From: DAOTZS01 sp034434335
GTDB lineage: Bacteria; Chloroflexota; Anaerolineae; CG2-30-64-16
Reading direction: 5' to 3'
DNA length: 27,243 nt
NCBI GenBank assembly: GCA_034434335.1
Contig: DAOTZS010000132.1
Location: 1 to 27,243, forward strand
Under the pieces are notes generated by a model. The model ran no database searches. It was given only the letters and a program-made list of their open reading frames with translations, and had not been told where the DNA came from. The position numbers were made by a program, and so were the translations under genes. Position 1 is the stretch's first letter; the number at the start of each line of letters is the position of its first letter. This document shows positions 1 through 7,121 of this stretch, piece after piece.

Positions 1-1310
1 TGGGCCGCATCGGCGACAGCCGCGTGGTGCCAGCCCTGCTCGAGGCGCTGGCCAGGGACGAGGAGCTGGCAGTGGTCATCGCCGGCGCCCTGGCCAAGAT
101 CGGGGACCGGCAAGCCTACGAGGGATTGCTGGAGCTGATCGGCCATCCCAACCCTATGGTACGTCAGGCTGTGATCTCGGCCCTCAACTCCCTCGGCCAT
201 CCCGACATGCCGGCGCGCATGGCTGTCCTCCTCGGCGATCCCAATCCCCTCGTGCGCGAATCGGCGGCCAGGATTGCCGGCTACTTTGGCTACCAGGTCT
301 GCAACGAGCCGCTGCTGGCCTGCTGCCACGACCCGGATGAAAACGTGCGCCGCGCGGCCGTGGAGCAGTTGCCCTATCTCGAGGACGAGCGTGCGCTGCC
401 CACGTTGGTGGCGGCGCTACAGAAGGAAACACCCAAAGTGCGGGCCAGCGCGGCCCGGGCCATGGCCTACGTCGAGGGCAGCCATGTGTTGAACCACCTC
501 CTGGCTGCCCTGGAAGACCCGGACCCCTGGGTGCGCTACTATGCGGCGGCCGCCATCGGCCGGCATGGCTTCGCAGAAGCGGTGGACGCGCTGGGAAAGC
601 TGGTCCAGGCCGACCCTGCTCCGTTTGTGCGGGCCAGCGCCATGGAGGCCCTGGGGCACATCGGCGGCGCGCGCAGCGCGGCGCTTATAGCGCCGTATGC
701 CGAAGCCGAGGACTACGACATGGCGCGCGCGGCCCTGGACGCCCTGGGCCTGATCAGGCACCCCGACTCCCTGCCCCCGCTGCTGGCAACCCTGCGCCAC
801 CGTGATCCCCAACGACGCATTGACGCGGCACGCGCCCTGGGCACACGCGGAGGAGCGGGCGTGGCCGGCGCCCTGCAATGGGCCGCTGCCGCCGACAGCG
901 ACCCGCGCGTGGTCCAGGCTGCCATCCACGCCCTGGCGCGCCTGGGCTCCCAGGAAGCGGTCGCAGCTCTGATCAGCCTGGCGGCCAACCAGGAGCGCCG
1001 CGAGGCCTGTATAGCAGCACTGGCTGGCCTGGGCCTGGAGCAGCTCCCCTGGCTGACACGCGGCCTGACGCATCCCAACCCGGGCTGCCGGCAGGCCACC
1101 GTGGAAGCCCTGGCGCGCATGAAGCGGCCCGAGGCCACCGAACAGCTTATCGCCGGCTTGCGCGACAAGGACCCTGCCGTGCGCCTGGCAGCCGTCACCG
1201 CGCTGAGCCACCTGAGCAGTCACCGGGCCGAACGCACCCTGCTCGCGCTCGCCCATAACGACCCGGACCCAGCCGTGAGACGGGCAGCCCAGGCTGCTCT
1301 ACAGAAATGA
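1..1310 (+). CDS. HEAT-repeat (PBS-lyase-like) protein, 5' partial
   Basis: The reading frame is open from the window edge: the codons before the first possible GTG (position 24) read GRIGDSR, a normal HEAT segment, so the gene starts outside the window. The visible part, about 435 residues, is almost entirely alpha-helical repeats of about 31 residues (roughly 13). Typical signatures are DPNPLVRESAARI, DPDPWVRYYAAAAIG and DKDPAVRLAAVTALS. There are no catalytic motifs, signal peptide or membrane segments in the visible part. HEAT arrays of this kind are protein-interaction scaffolds. The stop overlaps an ATG (ATGA, 1307-1310), and cheR starts at or just after it, so the two are very likely cotranscribed; a scaffold or adaptor role in the chemosensory system is inference from position. 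The upstream part could carry an additional domain. Confidence 0.85.
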   Translation, partial: GRIGDSRVVPALLEALARDEELAVVIAGALAKIGDRQAYEGLLELIGHPNPMVRQAVISALNSLGHPDMPARMAVLLGDPNPLVRESAARIAGYFGYQVCNEPLLACCHDPDENVRRAAVEQLPYLEDERALPTLVAALQKETPKVRASAARAMAYVEGSHVLNHLLAALEDPDPWVRYYAAAAIGRHGFAEAVDALGKLVQADPAPFVRASAMEALGHIGGARSAALIAPYAEAEDYDMARAALDALGLIRHPDSLPPLLATLRHRDPQRRIDAARALGTRGGAGVAGALQWAAAADSDPRVVQAAIHALARLGSQEAVAALISLAANQERREACIAALAGLGLEQLPWLTRGLTHPNPGCRQATVEALARMKRPEATEQLIAGLRDKDPAVRLAAVTALSHLSSHRAERTLLALAHNDPDPAVRRAAQAALQK

Positions 1311-1327
1311 AACGGGGTGAGAGAGGG

Positions 1328-2167
1328 ATGCGTTTCTACTCGGAAACCCTTGCTCTACCTGACAGTACATTCGCCATCCTGCGCGACCTGATCCACGAGC
1401 GCACGGGGCTCTATTATGACAACGGCAAGCAAGACCTGCTGGCCGACAAGCTCTCCCCGCGCGTGCTGGAGTGTGGGTTCAACTCGTTCCTGGACTATTA
1501 CTACATGTTGCGCTATGATACAGACGCCCAGGCTGAGTGGGAACGGGTGATGGACCTGCTTTCAGTGCAGGAAACTTATTTCTGGCGCGAGGCGGACCAG
1601 ATCCAGGCGCTGGTGGACGTGATCGTGCCTAACTACTTCGCCCAAGGCCGGCCGGCACCTCTGCGCATCTGGAGCGCAGCGTGCGCCACGGGCGAAGAGC
1701 CGCTCTCCATTGCCATGGCGCTCAACGAGGCGGGATGGCTGGGCCGGGCAGCCATCGAGATCTACGGCAGCGATGCTTCACCCAGCGCTATCGCCAGGGC
1801 AAAGGCGGGGGTTTACCGCGAACGCTCCTTCCGCAACCTGCCAGCCCCGTTGCGCGCCAGGTACTTCACGGCCACCGATGCCGGCTGGCGCATCGCACCC
1901 GAGTTGCATGCCCGCATCCACTGGCAGGTGGCCAATCTGATGGCGCCGGCCGAGGTCGAGCATCTGGCCAGGGCAGCGGTGATCTTCTGCCGTAACGTGT
2001 TTATCTATTTCTCGGAAGAGGCGATCCGCAAAACCGTGCGCCTCTTCGCCCAATATATGCCCAGCCCGGGCTATCTTTTCGTCGGCGCATCTGAGTCGTT
2101 GCTGCGCCTTACCAACGATTTCGACCTGCAGGAGGTAGGGGGAGCATTTGTCTATGTCAAAAAGTAG
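1328..2167 (+). CDS. cheR: CheR-type chemoreceptor glutamate methyltransferase
   Basis: About 279 residues. It transfers methyl groups from S-adenosylmethionine to receptor glutamates in chemosensory adaptation. Visible features are the N-terminal helical CheR domain (FAILRDLIHERTGLYY), the SAM-binding motif SAACATGEEPLSIAMAL, the acidic GSDASPSAIARAK strand, and the family signature FCRNVFIYF. The ATG at 1307 overlaps the HEAT gene stop but has no Shine-Dalgarno. The in-frame ATG at 1328 follows GGGGTGAGAGAGGG and places the protein at the usual family length, so 1328 is preferred. The stop TAG (2165-2167) lies inside the GTAG foot of a REP-like hairpin. No TPR or pentapeptide extension is present, so this is a stand-alone CheR. 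Confidence 0.93.
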   Translation: MRFYSETLALPDSTFAILRDLIHERTGLYYDNGKQDLLADKLSPRVLECGFNSFLDYYYMLRYDTDAQAEWERVMDLLSVQETYFWREADQIQALVDVIVPNYFAQGRPAPLRIWSAACATGEEPLSIAMALNEAGWLGRAAIEIYGSDASPSAIARAKAGVYRERSFRNLPAPLRARYFTATDAGWRIAPELHARIHWQVANLMAPAEVEHLARAAVIFCRNVFIYFSEEAIRKTVRLFAQYMPSPGYLFVGASESLLRLTNDFDLQEVGGAFVYVKK

Positions 2168-2276
2168 GGCGAGCTTTCAGCTCGCCGCATTCGGCACAGG
2201 CTAAAGCCTGCGCTACATAGTAGGGCGAGCTTTCAGCTCGCCGCATTCGGCACAGGCTAAAGCCTGCGCTACGTAG
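2164..2276 (+). repeat. Tandem pair of 56-bp REP-like double hairpins
   Basis: Two head-to-tail 56-bp copies (2165-2220, 2221-2276) differ at a single base near the end (CATAG versus CGTAG). Each copy has two palindromes: arms GGCGAGCT/AGCTCGCC with loop TTC, and arms CAGGCT/AGCCTG with loop AA. Each unit starts with GTAG or TAG immediately 5' of the first hairpin. It separates cheR from cheB and includes the cheR stop codon. In RNA it would form four stem-loops, which could stabilise the 3' end of the upstream message. Confidence 0.9.
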
Positions 2277-2298
2277 AACGGTGTCATGAGGAGCGGCC

Positions 2299-3348
2299 AT
2301 GGATCGCATTATCCGCGTGCTCGTTGTAGATGATTCCGCTTATGTCCGCAAAGTCGTCACACAGATGCTGAGCCGCAGCCCATTCATCGAGGTGGTAGGC
2401 ACGGCGCACGATGGCCGCGAGGCCCTGGAGCTAACCGAAAAGCTTCAGCCCGATGTGGTCACCCTGGACCTGATCATGCCTAACATGGATGGCATCGCTT
2501 TCTTGAAGGAGCAGATGGCGCGGCGTCCCCTGCCGGTGGTGGTGGTGAGCATTGCCAGCGAGAGCGGCGATCTGGCGCTGCAGGCCCTCGACGCAGGGGC
2601 CATAGACTTCATACAGAAGCCCACCGCCCTGGCCACCGAGCGCATCTTCGAGATGAGCGACGAGCTGATCGAGAAGGTGAAGGCCGCGGCCAGCGTGCCG
2701 GTGAGCCGGCTGCCGGCAGCCCCTGTCGCCCCGCCAGCCCCTGAGCTGCCTCCTCCAGCGCCGAAGCCACGCGTCGGCGCGATCGAGGCCGTGGTGATTG
2801 GCCTCTCTACCGGCGGGCCCCAGGCCCTGAAGCTGCTCATCCCCCGACTGCCGGCGGACTTCCCCGCCGCGATTGCCATGGTGCTCCATATGCCGGTCGG
2901 CTACACTGAAATGTATGCCCAAAGGCTGGACGAGCTTTCCCGGCTGAAGGTGGTCGAAGCCAGGGAAGGGGACGCCATGGCCCCCGGCAAGGCGCTCCTG
3001 GCCCCGGCCGGCCGACACCTGACCTTGCGGCGAGAAGCCGATGGCAGCGTGGTGGCCCATCTCGACGCGCGGCCCTTCGACACCCCGCACCGGCCGTCGG
3101 TGGATGTGCTGTTCAAGTCCGCGGCCGAAGTCTATGGCCCGCGGCTGCTAGGGATCGTGATGACCGGTATGGGAATGGACGGCAAGGAGGGCGCGGCCTG
3201 GATCAAGGCGCGCGGGGGCATCGTCTTTACCGAGGCAGAAGAGACCTGCGTGGTCTACGGCATGCCGCGCGCTGTGAAAGAGGCCGGCCTGAGCGACCGC
3301 AGCGTGCCGCTTTACGGCATGGTGCAGGCAATCCTGGAAACAGTTTGA
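2299..3348 (+). CDS. cheB: CheB protein-glutamate methylesterase/deamidase
   Basis: 349 residues. It removes methyl groups from receptor glutamates when phosphorylated, opposing CheR. Residues 1-125 are a receiver domain with acidic pair D11/D12, phosphoacceptor D57 (VTLDLIMPNMDG) and the late KP dipeptide (DFIQKPTA). An Ala/Pro-rich linker (about 133-157) leads to the C-terminal esterase. Its catalytic triad is visible as S170 (GLSTGGPQ), H197 (LHMPVGY) and D294 (GMGMDGKEGA). The start ATG follows ATGAGGAGCGGCC, a good ribosome-binding site. It lies downstream of the tandem hairpin repeat and only 22 bases ahead of the next receiver gene. Confidence 0.96.
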   Translation: MDRIIRVLVVDDSAYVRKVVTQMLSRSPFIEVVGTAHDGREALELTEKLQPDVVTLDLIMPNMDGIAFLKEQMARRPLPVVVVSIASESGDLALQALDAGAIDFIQKPTALATERIFEMSDELIEKVKAAASVPVSRLPAAPVAPPAPELPPPAPKPRVGAIEAVVIGLSTGGPQALKLLIPRLPADFPAAIAMVLHMPVGYTEMYAQRLDELSRLKVVEAREGDAMAPGKALLAPAGRHLTLRREADGSVVAHLDARPFDTPHRPSVDVLFKSAAEVYGPRLLGIVMTGMGMDGKEGAAWIKARGGIVFTEAEETCVVYGMPRAVKEAGLSDRSVPLYGMVQAILETV

Positions 3349-3370
3349 CCCGTGCGAGTGAATCCGATCT

Positions 3371-3733
3371 ATGGCGAAAATCCTGATCATTGACGATTCC
3401 AACCTCTCGCGGCGCATCCTGCGCCGCATCCTGGAAACCGCCGGCCACCAGGTCAACGAAGCCGAAGATGGCATGAGCGGCCTGGAGAGCTATTTCCTCG
3501 ACAGGCCCGACCTGGTGCTGCTGGACCTGACCATGCCCGGCATGCACGGCCTGGACGTCCTCAGCACCCTGCGCCGCATGGACCCCACAGCACGCGTGGT
3601 CGTCGCCACCGCCGATATCCAGAGCTCTACCCGGGTCCTGGCCGAACAGGCCGGCGCGCTTGGCTTCATCAATAAGCCATTGGGCGCCGAAAACGTGCTC
3701 ACTGCTGTGAACGAAGCCCTGAAAACGCGCTGA
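3371..3733 (+). CDS. cheY: CheY-like single-domain response regulator
   Basis: 120 residues, a complete receiver domain with nothing attached. Residues are D8/D9 (ILIIDDSN), phosphoacceptor D52 (LVLLDLTMPGMHG), T80 (VVVATAD) and K102 (FINKPLG). Downstream cheC encodes a likely phosphatase for CheY-P, which supports a chemotaxis role rather than a generic regulator. The ribosome-binding site is weak (GAGTGA upstream), so translational coupling to cheB is plausible. Output could be a flagellar motor or a type IV pilus/gliding apparatus; the window does not say which. Confidence 0.9.
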   Translation: MAKILIIDDSNLSRRILRRILETAGHQVNEAEDGMSGLESYFLDRPDLVLLDLTMPGMHGLDVLSTLRRMDPTARVVVATADIQSSTRVLAEQAGALGFINKPLGAENVLTAVNEALKTR

Positions 3734-3763
3734 GCTATCGTCTAGAACTGGAGCCTGACAGAC

Positions 3764-4366
3764 ATGCTGCTGACCAGCCAACAACAAGATGCCCTGGCCG
3801 AGGTGATCAACATCGCCTTTGGCCGCGCGGCCGCATCCCTATCTGAGATCACCGGCCACCGGGTGCTGGTGGAAGTACCCCGCGTTGCGGTGCGCGCCAT
3901 CAGCGAGTTGGGCGACGAACTGAGCGGCCTGATCCAGGGGGAGATCACCACCGTGCATCAGATCTTCACCGGCGCCGTGTCTGGCGATGCTTTCCTGATG
4001 CTCGATTATCAGGGCGCGCTCCTCTTGTGTGACCTGCTGACCGACAGGCAGCCACGCGCCCCGCGCCTGGATGCCTCGGACCGCGAGGCGCTGGCCGAAG
4101 TGGGCAATATCCTCCTCAACGCCTGCCTGGGCACCTTCGGCAACCTGCTCCAGGTGCACATCTCGTTCACTGTGCCGCGGCTACACCTGGAAGAAGTAAC
4201 CGATCTGGTGGACTCGCTGACCATCGGACAGGATGAACTGCGCTATGCCCTGATCATCTACACCACTTTCCGGCTGCGCGAGAGCGCCATCGGCGGCTAC
4301 CTGGTGATCGTGCTGGGCATCGCATCCCTCGACCGCCTGCTGCAGGCGGTCGAGAAGCTGGGATAG
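3764..4366 (+). CDS. cheC: CheC-family CheY-P phosphatase with two active sites
   Basis: 200 residues. CheC proteins hydrolyse phospho-CheY using the motif D/S-x3-E-x2-N-x22-P. Both halves of this protein keep it: D9-E13-N16-P39 in the first half, and E108-E112-N115-P138 in the second, with E in place of the usual D/S at the first position. Spacing is exact in both. This two-site pattern is typical of CheC rather than CheX, which is longer-spaced and single-site. There is no CheD gene beside it in the window. Its stop codon TAG shares its G with a possible GTG start of the histidine kinase, so the two genes are coupled. Confidence 0.88.
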   Translation: MLLTSQQQDALAEVINIAFGRAAASLSEITGHRVLVEVPRVAVRAISELGDELSGLIQGEITTVHQIFTGAVSGDAFLMLDYQGALLLCDLLTDRQPRAPRLDASDREALAEVGNILLNACLGTFGNLLQVHISFTVPRLHLEEVTDLVDSLTIGQDELRYALIIYTTFRLRESAIGGYLVIVLGIASLDRLLQAVEKLG

Positions 4367-4380
4367 TGTGGAGCTGGCAG

Positions 4381-6642
4381 ATGTCTGTAGATTTCGACCG
4401 CGCCACCCTGCGCTGGCTGTACAACAATGCGCCCCAGGGCATCCTGATCACCGATCGCGAGCTCAATATTCGCGGCTGGAACCACTGGCTGGAAGAGAGC
4501 AGCGGCCGTAGTGCCGCCGAGATGCTGGGCCGCCCTTTGCTAGAGGCCTTCCCCGAGCTGGTCGAGCGCGGCCTGGATAGTTTCTACCGCCAGGCGCTGG
4601 CTGGCCACGTGATAATGCTTTCCTATCGCTTCCACCGCTACCTGCTGCTACTGCCGGTGCAGTACAATAGGGTGGGGCTGCGGTTCATGCCACAGAGCGC
4701 CCGCATCGGGCCTCTCACCGAAAACGACCAGATCATCGGCACCATTACCCTGATCGAAGACATCACCGATCGCGTCATACGCGAAGAGGAGCTGAAACAT
4801 CACCTGGCCATCCAGGACGCACTGCACGAGATAGACCGCGCCATCCTCTCCCTTGACCTCTCCGATTGCCTGCGCCGCGTGGTGGAGAAGACCTCTGCCC
4901 TGGTTGGCGCGCCGGTGACAGCCGTGGTCCTGAACGAGCCCCAGGACGATGGCTCTGCAGAGGTCCTGCGGGTGGCCGCGTGCGTGGGTGGGAGCTGCGA
5001 AGTAAGCGGCCAGCCTGTCGGCCCCGACTCTATCGCGGCGTGGGCTGCGCGCTCGCGGCAGGCCATCCTGATCGAAGATACTCAGGCCTTCCCCTATGGC
5101 CAGGCCGTCAGCCAGCCGCTGCAGCCCGACAGCCGCAGCGTTGTGGCCGCGCCGCTGATCGTGGAAGAGCGTGTTATCGGCGCGCTGGTGGCGGAATCTC
5201 CGCGGCCCCATGCCTTCACCGAGGCCGAGCAGAGCCTGGTGATTGCCCTGGCCACCCAGGCTGCCATCGCCATCTATAATGCACGGCTCTACACAGCCCT
5301 ACGGCGCAGGGCGGCAGAGCTGGAGGCGCTCTACCAGACCGCCCTGGCCACCACCGCCACCCTCGACCCCGACGCCCTGCTGGCCGAGCTGGACCGCCAG
5401 GTGCGCCGGCTGATCCCCGCCGATGCTGTTTACATCACCATGTTTGACCCCGACAAACAGGAGTTGGAGGTGGTGCTGGGGACGACCGACGACCTGGAGG
5501 CGCGCGAGAAGATCATCGGGACGCGCCTGCCCCTGGCCGGCGCGGGCCTGCTGCCCTGGGTAGCCCGCACGGGCCAGACCCTATACGTGGGGGACGTTCT
5601 GAGCGATCCCCTGCCGGTGCCGCCGCTCAGGTTTGGCCAGGTCGCTAAACGGGCCTGGCTGGGCGTGCCCCTGCTGTCCCATGAGCGCCTGGTCGGCGTG
5701 ATCAGCGTGCAGTCAAACCGGCCTCACGCTTTTAGCGACGAGGACCGCCGGCTGCTGGAGGCGCTGGCCGCGCCGATTGCCATCGCCCTGGAAAACGCGC
5801 GCTTCCATCGGGCTCTGAGGAGCTACGCGGACGAGCTGGAACAGCGGGTGGCGGAGCGCACTGCTGAACTCGAGGCCAGCAACCAGGCGCTGCAAGAAGC
5901 CAATGCCCAGTTGCAAAAGCTGAATCAGCTCAAGGACCAGTTCGTAGCCAACGTGTCCCACGAACTGCGCACCCCGCTGGCCAATATAGTCCTGCTGCTC
6001 AGCCTGTTGGAAAGGGGGAAGCCGGAAAAGCACGCGTATTACCTGGCCACCCTGAAGCGGGAGACTGACCTGCTGCAACGCCTGATCGAAGACCTGCTCT
6101 CCCTCTCGCGGCTGGACATGGGCAAGACGAAGATGAGGCCGATGCTGACCGACCTCAACGGCCTGTTGGGGGACATAGTCCGAAGCCGGTCCGAGCTACT
6201 GGCCAGCCGTGGCCTGACCCTGACCATGCATCTGGACCCCAAGGTGCCCCCCATCCAGGCCGACACAGGGATGCTGGCCCAGGTCTTCACCAACCTGCTG
6301 ACCAACGCCATGAACTACACCCTGCCGGGAGGCATGATCACCGTCAGCACCGCGCTGCGTCGTGTGGAGGATGATGCTGGCCCGGAAGCCGGCGCGCCGG
6401 GTAGAGGCACCTGGATCACCTTTAGCGTCTCCGACACCGGCCTGGGCATCCTGCCCAGCGAGCGAGAGCGGCTCTTCGAGCGTTTCTTCCGGGGGCAGGC
6501 CGCCCGCCAGACCGGCACGGCGGGCACCGGCCTGGGCCTGGCCATCTGCTACGAGCTCGTGCGCCGTCACGATGGCCACATCACCGTGGAGAGCACCCCC
6601 GGCGAAGGCAGCACCTTCACCGTCTGGTTGCCGGCCCCGTAG
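4381..6642 (+). CDS. Cytoplasmic PAS-GAF-GAF sensor histidine kinase
   Basis: 753 residues from the ATG at 4381, which has GGAG eight bases upstream; a GTG at 4366 would add five residues. Order of domains: PAS fold (about 10-130, LYNNAPQGILITDRELNIRGWN), GAF 1 (about 140-300), GAF 2 (about 315-475), a coiled coil (LEQRVAERTAELEASNQA), then HisKA with H527 in FVANVSHELRTPL and HATPase_c with N box (NLLTNAMNYT), G1 (DTGLGI) and G2 (GTGLGLAI). No transmembrane segments, so it senses inside the cell, by small-molecule binding or redox; no haem or bilin cysteine is obvious. No cognate DNA-binding regulator is adjacent; the neighbouring CheY-like receiver is one possible partner (inference). The stop TAG belongs to the foot of the next repeat. 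Confidence 0.92.
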   Translation: MSVDFDRATLRWLYNNAPQGILITDRELNIRGWNHWLEESSGRSAAEMLGRPLLEAFPELVERGLDSFYRQALAGHVIMLSYRFHRYLLLLPVQYNRVGLRFMPQSARIGPLTENDQIIGTITLIEDITDRVIREEELKHHLAIQDALHEIDRAILSLDLSDCLRRVVEKTSALVGAPVTAVVLNEPQDDGSAEVLRVAACVGGSCEVSGQPVGPDSIAAWAARSRQAILIEDTQAFPYGQAVSQPLQPDSRSVVAAPLIVEERVIGALVAESPRPHAFTEAEQSLVIALATQAAIAIYNARLYTALRRRAAELEALYQTALATTATLDPDALLAELDRQVRRLIPADAVYITMFDPDKQELEVVLGTTDDLEAREKIIGTRLPLAGAGLLPWVARTGQTLYVGDVLSDPLPVPPLRFGQVAKRAWLGVPLLSHERLVGVISVQSNRPHAFSDEDRRLLEALAAPIAIALENARFHRALRSYADELEQRVAERTAELEASNQALQEANAQLQKLNQLKDQFVANVSHELRTPLANIVLLLSLLERGKPEKHAYYLATLKRETDLLQRLIEDLLSLSRLDMGKTKMRPMLTDLNGLLGDIVRSRSELLASRGLTLTMHLDPKVPPIQADTGMLAQVFTNLLTNAMNYTLPGGMITVSTALRRVEDDAGPEAGAPGRGTWITFSVSDTGLGILPSERERLFERFFRGQAARQTGTAGTGLGLAICYELVRRHDGHITVESTPGEGSTFTVWLPAP

Positions 6643-6740
6643 GGGCAGGCCTCGTGCCTGCCCATGGGGGGCAACCACAAGGGTTGCCCCTACCATGGGG
6701 ACAACCATCGTAGGGGCAGGCCTCGTGCCCGGCCCGTAGA
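6639..6740 (+). repeat. REP-like hairpin cluster with GTAG feet
   Basis: Three units are visible. Unit 1: GTAG at 6639-6642, arms GGGCAGGC (6643-6650) and GCCTGCCC (6656-6663), loop CTCGT. Unit 2, in the opposite orientation: arms GGGGCAACC (6668-6676) and GGTTGCCCC (6682-6690), loop ACAAG, then TACC. Unit 3: GTAG at 6710-6713, arm GGGCAGGC with a decayed partner. All share a 5-nt loop ACNAG (read in one orientation) and a CTAC/GTAG foot, as do the copies at 6919-7102. Confidence 0.85.
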
Positions 6741-6748
6741 CGTCAAAA

Positions 6749-6905
6749 GGGGGAGGGTGGCCGCAGGCCGGATGGGGGCCCGCGGCGCTTCTGCAGAGCC
6801 GGCAGGCTGGCCCCCACCCTGGCCCTCCCCCGCTGCGCCCCCTCCGGGGGCTGGCAGGGGAGGGTCTTCGCTCTCCCGGGAGAGCACCTCTAGCTGGCCT
6901 CCCTA
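6749..6905. repeat. C/G-rich foldback repeat, decayed member
   Basis: This stretch contains long G-rich and C-rich tracts that can fold on each other (GGGGGAGGGTGG near 6750; CCCACCCT near 6812; CCCTCCCCC near 6823) and a CCCCCTCC/GGGGG hairpin near 6840. It resembles the better-preserved foldbacks at 11518-11704, 15028-15250 and 19275-19440 in composition and in the CCCGCT-type junction. No plausible gene is seen here. Confidence 0.5.
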
Positions 6906-6918
6906 ACTTGATGCGTAT

Positions 6919-7117
6919 GGGCGACCACCAGGGTCGCCCATACCGTGACCATGCAGGGCGACCACCAGGGTCGCCCCTACCGTGACCATGCGGGCGACCA
7001 CCAGGGTCGCCCCTACCGCGACCATGCGGGCGACCACCAGGGTCGCCCCTACCGTGACCGCGTCCATACGGGCGACCATCGGGGCGACCACCAGGGTCGC
7101 CCCTACCGTGACAACGC
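6919..7117 (+). repeat. Tandem array of 36-bp GTAG-type hairpins
   Basis: Five complete hairpins and one truncated copy. Arms are GGGCGACC and GGTCGCCC with loop ACCAG, beginning at 6919, 6956, 6992, 7028 and 7082; the broken copy is 7070-7081. The period is 36-37 bp in the first four, with CTACCGTGACCATGC between hairpins. Because 36 is 12 codons, the array is open in the frame of the downstream permease and would encode repeats of GDHQGRPYRDHA. It is not a CRISPR: there are no unique spacers and every unit is itself palindromic. Confidence 0.93.
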
Positions 7118-7121
7118 AACC

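Noticed and set aside
417..1256. Long minus-strand open frame opposite the HEAT gene
   Set aside because: Shadow of codon bias in GC-rich DNA; the plus-strand frame has clear HEAT repeats.
6919..7117. CRISPR array
   Set aside because: Regular 36-bp spacing, but spacers are not unique, every unit is a palindrome, and related hairpins occur singly elsewhere in the window.
6196..7119. Minus-strand open frame rich in GDPGGRP repeats
   Set aside because: Arises from the hairpin array and from the antisense of the kinase gene.
6945..7121. N-terminal extension of the MFS permease
   Set aside because: Consists entirely of hairpin repeat units in frame; no ribosome-binding site; MFS-like sequence begins only after 7122.
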